64,000 nucleotides of DNA from JAICYJ01 sp963797565 (lineage in GTDB: Bacteria > Actinomycetota > Thermoleophilia > Gaiellales > JAICJC01): positions 1 to 64,000 of the forward strand of contig CAWCPM010000008.1 of the NCBI GenBank assembly GCA_963797565.1, given 5' to 3'. The translations under genes and the position numbers were made by a program. Each line of letters starts with the position of its first letter. Positions within the stretch are counted from its first letter, which is position 1. Below, piece after piece: positions 52,797 to 61,628 of the stretch. The notes under the pieces are model-generated. The model searched no databases. It saw only the letters and a list, made by a program, of their open reading frames with translations, and was not told the origin of the DNA.

Positions 52797-54490
52797 GCGA
52801 CTTCATCCCGCGCGGCGACGACGGGCACGTGCACCAGAAGCTGTGGGTGTGGTCCCCGGAGACGATCGACGACATCCAGACCAAGGCCGAGCTGGGCCGC
52901 TACACCAACCGCGGCCTCGGCACCACCCGCCGCACCCCGCACTTCCAGGACCTGACGTTCGTGCCCTGCACGCTTTCGCGGGTGCCGCTGGAGGGCTACC
53001 GCGAGGCCTGCGACACCAGCGTCGAGATCGGCGCCCGCCACGGCGCCAAGCCGATCCGGCTGGCCACGCCGATCACGATCGCGGGCATGAGCTACGGCGC
53101 GCTCTCGCGCAACGCCAAGCAGGCGCTGGGCACCGCCGCCACCCGCGTCGGCATCTCGACCACCACCGGCGACGGCGGCATGCTCGACCTCGAGCGCGAG
53201 GCCTCAGACCAGCTGGTCTACCAGGTGCTGCCCAGCCGCTACGGCTTCAACCCGCACCACCTGAGGATGGCCAACGCGGCCGAGATCGTGATCGGCCAGG
53301 GCGCGAAGCCGGGCACCGGCGGCGTGCTGCTGGGCGCGAAGGTGTCGCCGATCATCGCCGAGGCGCGCACGCTGCCGCCCGGCGTCGACCAGCGCTCGCC
53401 CTGCCGCCACCCCGACTTCGTGGGGCCGGACGACCTCCAGATCAAGATCGAGGAGCTGCGCGAGGCAACCGACGGCGCCATCCCGATCTACATCAAGATC
53501 GGCGCCTGCCGCGTGGCCGACGACGTCAAGCTTGCCTGCAAGGCCGGCGCCGACGTGATCGTGATGGACGGCCTCGAGGGCGGCACCGGCGCGTCGCCGG
53601 ACTCGCTGATGGACCACACCGGCATCCCCACCATGGCTGCCCTGGTGGAGGCGGTGGCGGCGCTGCGTGAGATGGAGCTGGAGGGCGTCGTCAACCTGAT
53701 CATCTCGGGCGGCATCCGCAACGGCGTGGACGCCGCCAAGGCGCTGGCGCTGGGTGCCGACGCCGTCTCGATCGGCACCGCCGCGATGATCGCGCTGGGC
53801 TGCAACAAGCCGGTCCACATCGAGGACTACGAGCGGATGGGCACCGAGCCGGGCGCCTGCCACCACTGCCACACGGGGCTCTGCCCGGTCGGCATCACCA
53901 CCCAGGACGAGGATCTGATCGCCCGCCTGCCGGTGGACGAGGCCGCCGACCACGTCACCGGCTTCCTCAACTCCATGACGCAGGAGATGCAGATGTTCGC
54001 GCGCGCGTGCGGCAAGAACGACGTGCACGACCTCGAGCCCGAGGACATGCGCGCCATGACGATCGAGGCATCCGCCATCACCGGCATCCCGCTGGTGGGC
54101 ACCGACTTCGCCTTCCGACCCGAGTCCTTCGCCGACGCGATCATGCGGGCGATGACGGCTCAGACCAGCAAACGGCCACTCCGACCAGAAAGTACCTCAC
54201 TAGACGTGTCCTTCATCCTGTCCTGTCCCAACTGTGGTCCGCGCGCCGTCGACGAGTACGCGTACGGCGGCGAGGTGACCGAGCGCGCCACGTCGTCCGA
54301 GGACGAACGCGCGCTGTTCCACTACCTCTACTTCCGCACCAACACCGGCGGCGACCAGCGCGAGTGGTGGTTCCACTCCTCCGGCTGCCGCGAGTGGTTC
54401 CAGGCCGAGCGCAACACCACCCGCAACGAGGTGCTGCAGGTGGCGCGGCCGGGAGAGCTGGCCGGAAGCCAGGAGCAGGCCGGTGGCTGA
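52793..54490 (+). CDS. mgsC: MgsC-SoxD fusion: N-methylglutamate synthase subunit C joined to NMG dehydrogenase delta-like domain
   Basis: 565 aa without a stop between two proteins that are normally separate. Residues 1-~455 are the FMN/3Fe-4S glutamate-synthase domain (GMSYGALSRNAK, MDGLEGGTGASP, ISGGIRNGVD, CHHCHTGLCPVGITTQ). After a 15-20 residue linker, residues ~472-565 are a SoxD-type domain with a zinc pattern CPNCG and GCREWF. GTG 54206 in the same frame could start a separate SoxD, and a TAG lies in the +1 frame just before it, so a single missing or extra base could have hidden a normal gene boundary. Taken as it stands, it is a fusion of two consecutive pathway enzymes. Confidence 0.85.
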   Translation: MSDFIPRGDDGHVHQKLWVWSPETIDDIQTKAELGRYTNRGLGTTRRTPHFQDLTFVPCTLSRVPLEGYREACDTSVEIGARHGAKPIRLATPITIAGMSYGALSRNAKQALGTAATRVGISTTTGDGGMLDLEREASDQLVYQVLPSRYGFNPHHLRMANAAEIVIGQGAKPGTGGVLLGAKVSPIIAEARTLPPGVDQRSPCRHPDFVGPDDLQIKIEELREATDGAIPIYIKIGACRVADDVKLACKAGADVIVMDGLEGGTGASPDSLMDHTGIPTMAALVEAVAALREMELEGVVNLIISGGIRNGVDAAKALALGADAVSIGTAAMIALGCNKPVHIEDYERMGTEPGACHHCHTGLCPVGITTQDEDLIARLPVDEAADHVTGFLNSMTQEMQMFARACGKNDVHDLEPEDMRAMTIEASAITGIPLVGTDFAFRPESFADAIMRAMTAQTSKRPLRPESTSLDVSFILSCPNCGPRAVDEYAYGGEVTERATSSEDERALFHYLYFRTNTGGDQREWWFHSSGCREWFQAERNTTRNEVLQVARPGELAGSQEQAGG

Positions 54491-57218
54491 GCCGCGGCTG
54501 GCGCAGCGACAGGGCGAGCTGATCGACCGCTCGCAGGAGGTGACCTTCCAGTGGGAGGGCCGCCCGGTCACCGGCTACGCCGGCGACACCATCGCCTCGG
54601 CCCTCTACGCCGCCGGCACGCGCGTGTTCTCGCGCTCCTTCAAGTACCACCGCCCGCGCGGCCTGATGTGCTGCTCCGGCCAGTGCCCGAACTGCATGGT
54701 CGAGGTGGACGGGGAGCCGACCGTGCGCGCCTGCATGACGCCGGTAAAGCAGGGCATGGACGTCAAGCACCTGAATGCCTGGCCGTCGCTGCAGCGCGAC
54801 TTCCTGCACCTGGTGGGCCGGCTCACGCCCAGCTTCGGCATGCAGGTCGGCTTCTACTACAAGACCTTCATCCACCCGCGCCGGGCCTGGCCGCTCTACG
54901 AGAAGATCCTGCGAAACGCCGCCGGCCTCGGCAAGCTCGACCCCGAGCATCGCCGCACCGAGCGCTTCGACAAGGTGCACCGCCACGTCGACGTGCTGGT
55001 GATCGGCGGCGGCGAGGCCGGGCTGGAGGCGGCCGCCGAGGCGGCCGAGCAGGGCCGGCACGTGGCGCTGGTCGAGGAGGGCCTTGCGCTGGGCGGCCAC
55101 CTGGCGTGGGGCGGGCCGCGCAGCAACGGACGCCTGGCCGCGCTGATCGAGCGGGTGAACGCGGCCGGCGTCGAGATCCTGCAGCCGGCCTACGCAGGCG
55201 GCGTCTACGAGGGGCTGCTGGTGCCGGTCTACCAGGGCCGCACGATGCACCGCTTCCGCCCGGCCGAGCTGGTGATCGCCACCGGCTCGATCGAGCAGCC
55301 GCTGGTGTTCGGCAACAACGACCTGCCGGGCGTGATGCTGGCCAGCGGGGCACGACGGCTGGTCAACCAGTTCCGGCTGATGCCGTGGGAGCAGGCCGTG
55401 GTGCTGACGTCGAGCGACGAGGGCCTCGAGGCCGCGCTCGACCTGGCCGACGGCGGCGTGAACGTGCTGGCCGTGGCCGACTCGCGGCGCGACGCCGACG
55501 GCAGCATCCTCGAGGACGCGGGCATCGAGTACCTGGCCGGCTACCAGCCGTTGCAGGCGAAGGGCTCGAAGGCGGTCTCGGGCGTCGTCGTCACGCGCGA
55601 CGGCGAGCACCGCACCCTGGCCTGCGACCTGCTGGTCATGTCCGGCGGCAGCGTCGGCCAGACCGCGCTCGTCAGCCAGGGCGGCGGCGGCATCCGCTAT
55701 GACCGCGACCAGCGCCGCTACGTGCCCGACGCGCTGCCCGAGGGCATGCGCGTCGTGGGTGCCGCGGCCGGCTCGGCTGCGGCCGCAGGCGCGGTGCCGG
55801 CGCAGGCGCCGAAGACCGGCTGCAAGCAGGTCGTCTGCTTCTGCGAGGACGTCACCACGAAGGACATCGCGCTGTCCCTCGACGAGGGCTTCAGCTCGCT
55901 GGAGCTGTCCAAGCGCTACACGACCGTGACCATGGGCCCCTGCCAGGGGCGTATGTGCCACCGCAACTCCGGCCTCGTGATCGCCGACCAGCTGGGCCTC
56001 GACCCTGACGCCCAGCGCGTCGGCGTCACCACCTCGCGGCCGCCGCACAATCCCACCACGTTCTCGCTGCTGGCGGCCCGCGGCTACGAGCCGGTGAAGC
56101 GCACGTCAACCCACCACTGGCACGCCGAGCACGGCGGCAAGATGCTGTGGGCGGGCGACTGGAAGCGCCCCTACGACTACGGCGACGGCGACAGCGAGGT
56201 GGACGCGGTGCACGAGTCGCTGGGCCTGATCGACGTGTCCACGCTGGGCAAGCTGATCGTGCGCGGGCCCGACGCCGCCGCCTTCCTGGAGCGGCTCTAC
56301 CCGAACCGGTTCGGCGACATGAAGCTGGCCCGCGTCCGCTACGGCATCGTCTGCGGCGACGACGGCTCGATCATCGACGACGGCACCGTGGCCAGGCTCT
56401 CGGATCAGGAGTACTACGTGACCACCACGTCGTCCGGCGCCGGCGGCATGGAGCAGTGGTTCACCTGGTGGAACGCCGTCTGGAAGATGGACTGCGAGAT
56501 CGTCAACGTCACCTCGACGATCGCGGCGTTCAACCTGGCCGGCCCGCACGCGCGCACGGCGTTGTCCACGCTGACCGACTTCGACCTCTCCAACGAGGCC
56601 TTCCCGTACCTGGGCGCCGGGCACGCCCAGATCGCGGGCGTTCCCTGCCTGGTGCTGCGGATCGGATTCGTGGGCGAGCTCGGCTACGAGCTGCACCTGC
56701 CCGCCGCGGCCGGCGAGCACCTCTGGGAGAAGCTGATGGAGGCCGGCCAGATGCACAACGTGAAGCCGTTCGGCCTGGAGCCCCAGCGGGTGCTGCGGCT
56801 CGAGAAGATGCACATCATCGTCGGCCAGGACACGAATGCCGAGTCCAACCCGCTCGAGGCGGGGATGCCCTGGATCGTCAAGCTGGACAAGGAGTCCGAC
56901 TGGATCGGCCGCTACGCGATCGAGTGGTACAAGCGGCGCGGCAACAGGCTGACGCTGGTCGGCTGGGAGGCCCAGAACGGCGCCGTGCCGGTCGAGGGCA
57001 CGCAGGTGGTGGGTGCGGACGGCCAGCCGGCCGGGCGCATCACCAGCTCCCGCTTCTCGCGCCGGCTGGGCAAGGCGATCGGCATCGCCTGGCTGCCCGT
57101 CGAGCAGTCCGAGGAGGGCACCGCGATCCGCATCTCCGACCCGAAGGGGTCGACGATCCCGGCCACCGTCACGCACAAGGCCTTCTACGACCCCGATGGA
57201 GAGAGGTTGCGCTCGTGA
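54483..57218 (+). CDS. soxA: N-methylglutamate dehydrogenase alpha subunit (SoxA-like), with two iron-sulfur motifs
   Basis: 911 aa from GTG 54483. An N-terminal ferredoxin-like domain has Cys63-x4-Cys68-x2-Cys71-x12-Cys84, matching a Fer2_4 [2Fe-2S] site. NAD/FAD-binding region (VLVIGGGEAGLEA) follows. A second cluster motif C-x-C-x32-C-x4-C (VCFCED ... GPCQGRMC) lies near 460-500. The C-terminal half (about 540-905) is a GcvT-like tetrahydrofolate domain (GELGYELHLPAAAG). Sarcosine oxidases of the heterotetrameric type usually lack these cysteines, so the enzyme probably passes electrons to an acceptor other than oxygen. Oxidises N-methylglutamate to glutamate and methylene-THF. Confidence 0.9.
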   Translation: MAEPRLAQRQGELIDRSQEVTFQWEGRPVTGYAGDTIASALYAAGTRVFSRSFKYHRPRGLMCCSGQCPNCMVEVDGEPTVRACMTPVKQGMDVKHLNAWPSLQRDFLHLVGRLTPSFGMQVGFYYKTFIHPRRAWPLYEKILRNAAGLGKLDPEHRRTERFDKVHRHVDVLVIGGGEAGLEAAAEAAEQGRHVALVEEGLALGGHLAWGGPRSNGRLAALIERVNAAGVEILQPAYAGGVYEGLLVPVYQGRTMHRFRPAELVIATGSIEQPLVFGNNDLPGVMLASGARRLVNQFRLMPWEQAVVLTSSDEGLEAALDLADGGVNVLAVADSRRDADGSILEDAGIEYLAGYQPLQAKGSKAVSGVVVTRDGEHRTLACDLLVMSGGSVGQTALVSQGGGGIRYDRDQRRYVPDALPEGMRVVGAAAGSAAAAGAVPAQAPKTGCKQVVCFCEDVTTKDIALSLDEGFSSLELSKRYTTVTMGPCQGRMCHRNSGLVIADQLGLDPDAQRVGVTTSRPPHNPTTFSLLAARGYEPVKRTSTHHWHAEHGGKMLWAGDWKRPYDYGDGDSEVDAVHESLGLIDVSTLGKLIVRGPDAAAFLERLYPNRFGDMKLARVRYGIVCGDDGSIIDDGTVARLSDQEYYVTTTSSGAGGMEQWFTWWNAVWKMDCEIVNVTSTIAAFNLAGPHARTALSTLTDFDLSNEAFPYLGAGHAQIAGVPCLVLRIGFVGELGYELHLPAAAGEHLWEKLMEAGQMHNVKPFGLEPQRVLRLEKMHIIVGQDTNAESNPLEAGMPWIVKLDKESDWIGRYAIEWYKRRGNRLTLVGWEAQNGAVPVEGTQVVGADGQPAGRITSSRFSRRLGKAIGIAWLPVEQSEEGTAIRISDPKGSTIPATVTHKAFYDPDGERLRS

Positions 57219-57895
57219 GCACCGTTGCCGATCCGTTTGCATTCCTGTCGCCGGCGGCGGCCGAGGGTGCCGTCCTGCGCACGCCGATGGAGCGAAACCA
57301 TGCCGCCGCAGGGGCCGAGTTCGAGGACCACGACGGCTGGCGGGTGGCCGACTACCCGTCGAACGGCGGCGCCCCCGCATGGGCGGCCGACATCTCCCAC
57401 CACGGCAAGATCGACGTGCGCGGCCCCCACGCCGAGATCGACCGGCTGAGCGCGGGGCTGGAGCTGGGCAGGGCCAGCCACGTGGACGGCGTCTGGACGC
57501 TGCGTCTGTCCCCGTCCCACGCCGTCGTGCTGTGCCCGTTCTCGCGGGTCGAGCAGCTGCGCACGCGCATTGCGTCCGAGGCGGAGTCGATCTGCGCCAC
57601 CGACATGACCTGTGGCTGGGCGGGCGTGATGCTCGGCGGCGAGCGGGTGCGCGATGTGTTCATGCGCTCGTCCTCGCTGGACGTGCGGCCGCACCGGTTT
57701 CCGGCCGGCGCCTGCATGGCCGGCTCGGTGATGCGCTGCGGGTCGATCATCCTGAACGATGACGGTCGCTTCTGGGTGCTCTGCGGTTGGGAGTTCGGGG
57801 AGTACATGTGGGAGTCGCTGCTCGATGCGGGGGCGATGCTCGGCATCGCTCCGGTGTCGGCCACGGCCGTCCTGCGCAGCGAGGTGTCGGCATGA
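57215..57895 (+). CDS. soxG: NMG dehydrogenase gamma subunit (SoxG-like)
   Basis: 226 aa from GTG 57215 (GTGA with soxA). Gamma-type fold with SHHGKIDVRGPH near 60, ICATDMTCGWAGVML near 122-137 and the C-terminal VLCGWEFGEYMWESLLDAG. It folds like a truncated GcvT and contacts alpha and beta. Sequence is the least conserved of the four subunits, but its position supports the call. Confidence 0.88.
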   Translation: MSTVADPFAFLSPAAAEGAVLRTPMERNHAAAGAEFEDHDGWRVADYPSNGGAPAWAADISHHGKIDVRGPHAEIDRLSAGLELGRASHVDGVWTLRLSPSHAVVLCPFSRVEQLRTRIASEAESICATDMTCGWAGVMLGGERVRDVFMRSSSLDVRPHRFPAGACMAGSVMRCGSIILNDDGRFWVLCGWEFGEYMWESLLDAGAMLGIAPVSATAVLRSEVSA

Positions 57896-59103
57896 TCGGC
57901 CTGCTCAGGAAGCACCGCTACTTCCGCGACCACGACCTCAAGTCGAGCTACGACGTCGTCATCATCGGCGCCGGCGCGCACGGCCTGGCCACGGCCTACT
58001 ACCTGGCCAAGCGCCACGGCATCAAGAAGATCGCCGTGCTCGATCGCAGCTACATGGGCGCGGGCGCATCCGGCCGCAACACCACCATCATCCGCTCCAA
58101 CTACCTGACGCCCGAGGGCGCCCGGTTCTACGAGGCGAGCGTGAAGCTGTACGAGTCGCTCTCGCAGGAGCTCAACTTCAACATGCTGTTCTCCCAGCAC
58201 GGGCACCTGACGCTGGCCCACTCCGACCGCTCGGTGAACACGATGATGGAGCGGGCCGAGGTGAACCGGCTGGTGGGCGTCGACTCGCGGGTCGTGTACC
58301 CCGACGAGATCAAGGACCTGTGCCCGCAGCTGGACATCAGCGACCATCCCACCTTCCCGATCCTGGCCGCGCTCTACCACCCGCCCGGCGGCGTCATCCG
58401 CCACGACGCGGTGGTCTGGGGCTACGGCAAGGAGGCCGACAGGATGGGCGTCGAGATCCACCAGTACACCGACGTCACGGGCATCAACGTCGAGAACGGC
58501 AAGGTCACGGGCGTGGAGACCAACCGCGGCACGATCAACTGCGACACCGTGATCTCGTGCGTCGCCGGCTGGAGCACCCTCGTCTGCGACCTGGTCGGGG
58601 TGCCGCTCCCGCTGACCACGCACATCCTGCAGGCTTGCGTGACCGAGCCGGTGAAGCCGCTGCTGGACAAGATCATCGTGTCCGGCACGCTGCACATCTA
58701 CATCAGCCAGTCCGACCGCGGCGAGTTCGTGATGGGATCCGAGATCGAGCCCTACTCGGGCTACTCCAACACCAGCACCTTCCGGTTCATCGAGGACCTG
58801 GCGATGCACATGATCGAGCTGCTGCCGATGCTCGGCCACGCCAAGATCCTGCGGCAGTGGACCGGCTACTGCGACGTCTCGCCCGACTACTCGCCGATCA
58901 TGGGATTGACCGAGGTGGAGGGATTCATCATCGACGCCGGCTGGGGCACGTACGGGTTCAAGGCTTCGCCGATCGTCGGGCTCACCATCGCCGACCTGAT
59001 CGGCACGGGCGCCACGCCCGAGCTGATCCAGCCGTTCCGTTGGGCCCGGTTCTACGAGAACGATCTTGTGTCGGAGCGCGGCGCGGCCGCGGTCTCGCAC
59101 TGA
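57892..59103 (+). CDS. soxB: NMG dehydrogenase beta subunit (SoxB-like flavoprotein)
   Basis: 403 aa, ATGA overlap with soxG. FAD motif VVIIGAGAHGLATAYYLAK at about 22-40, GAGASGRNTTIIRSNY, and the C-terminal GWGTYGFKASPIVG. Catalytic flavin subunit. Here the order is D-A-G-B, with beta last, whereas most sarcosine-oxidase operons are B-D-A-G. Confidence 0.93.
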   Translation: MIGLLRKHRYFRDHDLKSSYDVVIIGAGAHGLATAYYLAKRHGIKKIAVLDRSYMGAGASGRNTTIIRSNYLTPEGARFYEASVKLYESLSQELNFNMLFSQHGHLTLAHSDRSVNTMMERAEVNRLVGVDSRVVYPDEIKDLCPQLDISDHPTFPILAALYHPPGGVIRHDAVVWGYGKEADRMGVEIHQYTDVTGINVENGKVTGVETNRGTINCDTVISCVAGWSTLVCDLVGVPLPLTTHILQACVTEPVKPLLDKIIVSGTLHIYISQSDRGEFVMGSEIEPYSGYSNTSTFRFIEDLAMHMIELLPMLGHAKILRQWTGYCDVSPDYSPIMGLTEVEGFIIDAGWGTYGFKASPIVGLTIADLIGTGATPELIQPFRWARFYENDLVSERGAAAVSH

Positions 59104-59122
59104 CATCAGCAAAGGAGCAAAG

Positions 59123-60799
59123 GTGAAGAGCAGCCTCGAGATCGCCCAGGAAGCCGTCCTGCGGCCGATCATGGACGTCGCCACGGAGATGGGCCTGGAG
59201 GAGGACGAGGTCGATCTGTACGGCAAGTACAAGGCCAAGATCGACCTCAGCGTGATCGACCGCCTGTCCGGTGCGCCCGATGCGAAGATCGTGTGCGTCT
59301 CGGCGATCACCCCCACCAAGGCCGGTGAGGGCAAGACCACCACCTCGGTCTCGCTGACGCAGGGCCTGGGCGCGATCGGCAAGCGCCCGATCCTGTGCCT
59401 GCGAGAGCCCTCGCTGGGCCCGATCTTCGGCATCAAGGGCGGCGCCGCCGGCGGCGGCCTCACCCAGGTGGTGCCGATGGAGGATCTGAACCTCCACTTC
59501 ACCGGCGACTTCCACGCCATCGCCGCGGCCAACAACATGCTGGCGGCGTTCGTCGACCGCCACATCTTCTACGGCAACGATCTCAAGATCGACCCGTTCC
59601 GCGTCAGCTGGCGCCGGGCGGTCGACATGAACGACCGGCACCTGCGCAACATCATCACCGGCCTGGGCGGCCCCACCCACGGCATCCCGCGCGAGACCGG
59701 CTTCGACATCGTGGCGGCCTCCGAGGTGATGGCGATCATGGGCATGGCCACATCGCTGCAGGATCTGCGCAAGCGGATCGGCTCGATCACGGTCGCCTAC
59801 GACGTCGAGGGGGCACCGGTCACGGCCGAGCAGATGGGCTGCGCCGGCGCCATGACCGTGCTGCTCAAGGACGCGCTCAAGCCGAACCTGATCCAGACGC
59901 TGGAGGGCCAGCCCTGCTTCATGCACATCGGGCCGTTCGGGAACATCGCGCACGGCAACAGCTCGATCGTGGCCGACCTGGCCGGCCGCAAGCTGGGCGA
60001 CTACCTGGTGACCGAGGCCGGCTTCGGCAGCGACCTGGGCATGGAGAAGTTCATGGACATCGTCTGCCGGGCGGGCGGGTTCGGGCCCAACGCGGTCGTG
60101 ATCGTCGCCACCGCCAAGGCGCTCAAGCACCACGCCGGCCTGGAGGACGACCCCCGCAACTCGGCCGCCGACAACCTGCGCGCGATCGAGGAGGGCTCGG
60201 CGAACCTGGCCCGCCACATCCTCAACGCCAAGGAGTTCGGCGTGCCCTGCGTGGTCGCAGCCAACCGCTTCCCCGGCGACACCGACGAGGAGGTCGCGCT
60301 GGTGCAGAAGCTGGCGCTCGATCACGGAGCCCACGCGGCGGTGCTGAACGAGGGCTTCTCCAAGGGCGGCGCCGGTGCGGCCGAGATGGCCGAGGCGGTG
60401 GCCGATGCCTGCGACCAGCCGAACACGTTCAACTTCATGTACGAGGACTCCGACCCGATCAACGTCAAGATCGAGAAGATCGCGAAGCGCATCTACCGGG
60501 CGGAGGGCGTCGACTTCCTGCCGGCCGCGCAGCAGAAGATCGAGCAGTTCACGAGCGACGGGCTCACCGAGCTCTCGATCTGCATGGCCAAGACGCACCT
60601 GTCGCTATCGGCGGATCCGGCCCTGGCGAACGCGCCGACCGGCTTCCGCATCCCGGTGCGCGACATCCGGCCCTACACCGGCGCCGGGTTCCTGACCGCG
60701 CTGTGCGGCGACATCATGCAGATGCCGGGCCTGGGCAAGACCCCGGCCGGCTTCAACGTGGACATCGACGAGGATGGGAAGACGGTCGGACTCTTCTAG
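59123..60799 (+). CDS. fhs: Formate-tetrahydrofolate ligase
   Basis: 558 aa from GTG 59123 with AAAGGAG upstream. P-loop TPTKAGEGKTTTS near 70-82, GAAGGGLTQVVPMEDLNLHFTGDFHAI, and GPFGNIAHGNSSI are diagnostic. It interconverts formate plus THF plus ATP and 10-formyl-THF. At the end of an N-demethylation operon it probably works in the formate-releasing, ATP-forming direction, completing C1 oxidation. fchA overlaps its 3' end by 26 bases. Confidence 0.95.
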   Translation: MKSSLEIAQEAVLRPIMDVATEMGLEEDEVDLYGKYKAKIDLSVIDRLSGAPDAKIVCVSAITPTKAGEGKTTTSVSLTQGLGAIGKRPILCLREPSLGPIFGIKGGAAGGGLTQVVPMEDLNLHFTGDFHAIAAANNMLAAFVDRHIFYGNDLKIDPFRVSWRRAVDMNDRHLRNIITGLGGPTHGIPRETGFDIVAASEVMAIMGMATSLQDLRKRIGSITVAYDVEGAPVTAEQMGCAGAMTVLLKDALKPNLIQTLEGQPCFMHIGPFGNIAHGNSSIVADLAGRKLGDYLVTEAGFGSDLGMEKFMDIVCRAGGFGPNAVVIVATAKALKHHAGLEDDPRNSAADNLRAIEEGSANLARHILNAKEFGVPCVVAANRFPGDTDEEVALVQKLALDHGAHAAVLNEGFSKGGAGAAEMAEAVADACDQPNTFNFMYEDSDPINVKIEKIAKRIYRAEGVDFLPAAQQKIEQFTSDGLTELSICMAKTHLSLSADPALANAPTGFRIPVRDIRPYTGAGFLTALCGDIMQMPGLGKTPAGFNVDIDEDGKTVGLF

Positions 60800-61397
60800 C
60801 GATCACAGGGACGACCCGTATCTGAGCGCAAGCGTCGCGCAGCTGCTCGACGACCTGGCCGCCCGCACCCCTGCACCAGGGGGCGGGGCGGCGGCGGCTC
60901 TGACCTGTGCGATGGCCGCGGCGCTGGTCGAGATGGCGACCTCGTTCGCCTCGGCGCAGGGGCTGGAGGCGGTGCGCGACCGGGCGCATGTGATCCGCGA
61001 GCAGGCGTCGGGGCTGGCCTACGCCGACGGCCGCGCCTACGGAGTGGTGCTGGAGGCGCTGCGGATGGAGCAGGGCGAGCAGCGGACGGCGCACCTGGAC
61101 GAGGCTGTCTCCGGCGCGATCGCCGTGCCGATGAAGGTGCTGGAGCTGGCCTCAGAGGTGGCGACTCTGGCGGCGGATGTCGCCGAGACAGGCAACAGGA
61201 ACCTGGAGGGCGACGCCCTGGCCGGTTCGCTGCTGGCCGAGGCGGCGGCGCGCTCGGCGGCCACGCTGGCGCAGATGAACATGAGCATGCTGTCGCGCCA
61301 CGCCGTGGCCAAGGCGCACCTGGAGCGCATGCGCCCGGCGCTGGCGAAGGCCACGCGAGCGCGCGAGCGTGCCGTCACGGCATACGCGCACGTGTAG
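60774..61397 (+). CDS. fchA: Methenyl-THF cyclohydrolase, formiminotransferase-cyclodeaminase type
   Basis: 207 aa from ATG 60774. Cyclodeaminase fold: TPAPGGGAAAALTCAMAAALVEM near 35-55 and AADVAETGNRNLEGDALAGSLLAEAA. It hydrolyses methenyl-THF to formyl-THF (FchA role), filling the step before Fhs. A later start is possible as the first dozen residues are not family-typical. Methylene-THF dehydrogenase is not seen nearby, so FolD or MtdA must lie elsewhere. Confidence 0.87.
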   Translation: MGRRSDSSSDHRDDPYLSASVAQLLDDLAARTPAPGGGAAAALTCAMAAALVEMATSFASAQGLEAVRDRAHVIREQASGLAYADGRAYGVVLEALRMEQGEQRTAHLDEAVSGAIAVPMKVLELASEVATLAADVAETGNRNLEGDALAGSLLAEAAARSAATLAQMNMSMLSRHAVAKAHLERMRPALAKATRARERAVTAYAHV

Positions 61398-61441
61398 GTG
61401 ATCATCGGCGGTCGCAAGGGTCTGGCTTCTGCCCGGGGGAT

Positions 61442-61563
61442 GGTGTCAAACACCGACGCGGCGACCGGGGCATTCCGGCACCAGCGCTTGACGCCCGTCA
61501 CGTGCGGCGTTACAGCCGAACCGCCTGGTTGAGCCGAAACGCCGATTATTGGAGTCAAACACC
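61442..61563. repeat. Convergent intergenic gap with two GTCAAACACC palindromes
   Basis: Within the 231-bp gap between convergent genes, GGTGTCAAACACC (61442-61454) and GGAGTCAAACACC (61551-61563) lie about 110 bases apart, matching the palindrome at 31114-31128. No gene reads here. There is no clear terminator hairpin with a T-run in this gap. Confidence 0.45.
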
Positions 61564-61628
61564 GCTTCGGCCCTCGGCGAAGGTTGGGGACAACCCCGTG
61601 ACGGGTCGTTGCAGTTTCCGGTATGGGG

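Noticed and set aside
52793..54206. Treating SoxD as a separate gene from GTG 54206 in the annotation.
   Set aside because: No stop separates it from mgsC in the given sequence; kept as a fusion with the caveat noted.
29500..54490. The two mgs sets as an assembly duplication.
   Set aside because: The proteins differ widely in sequence and length and have different neighbours.
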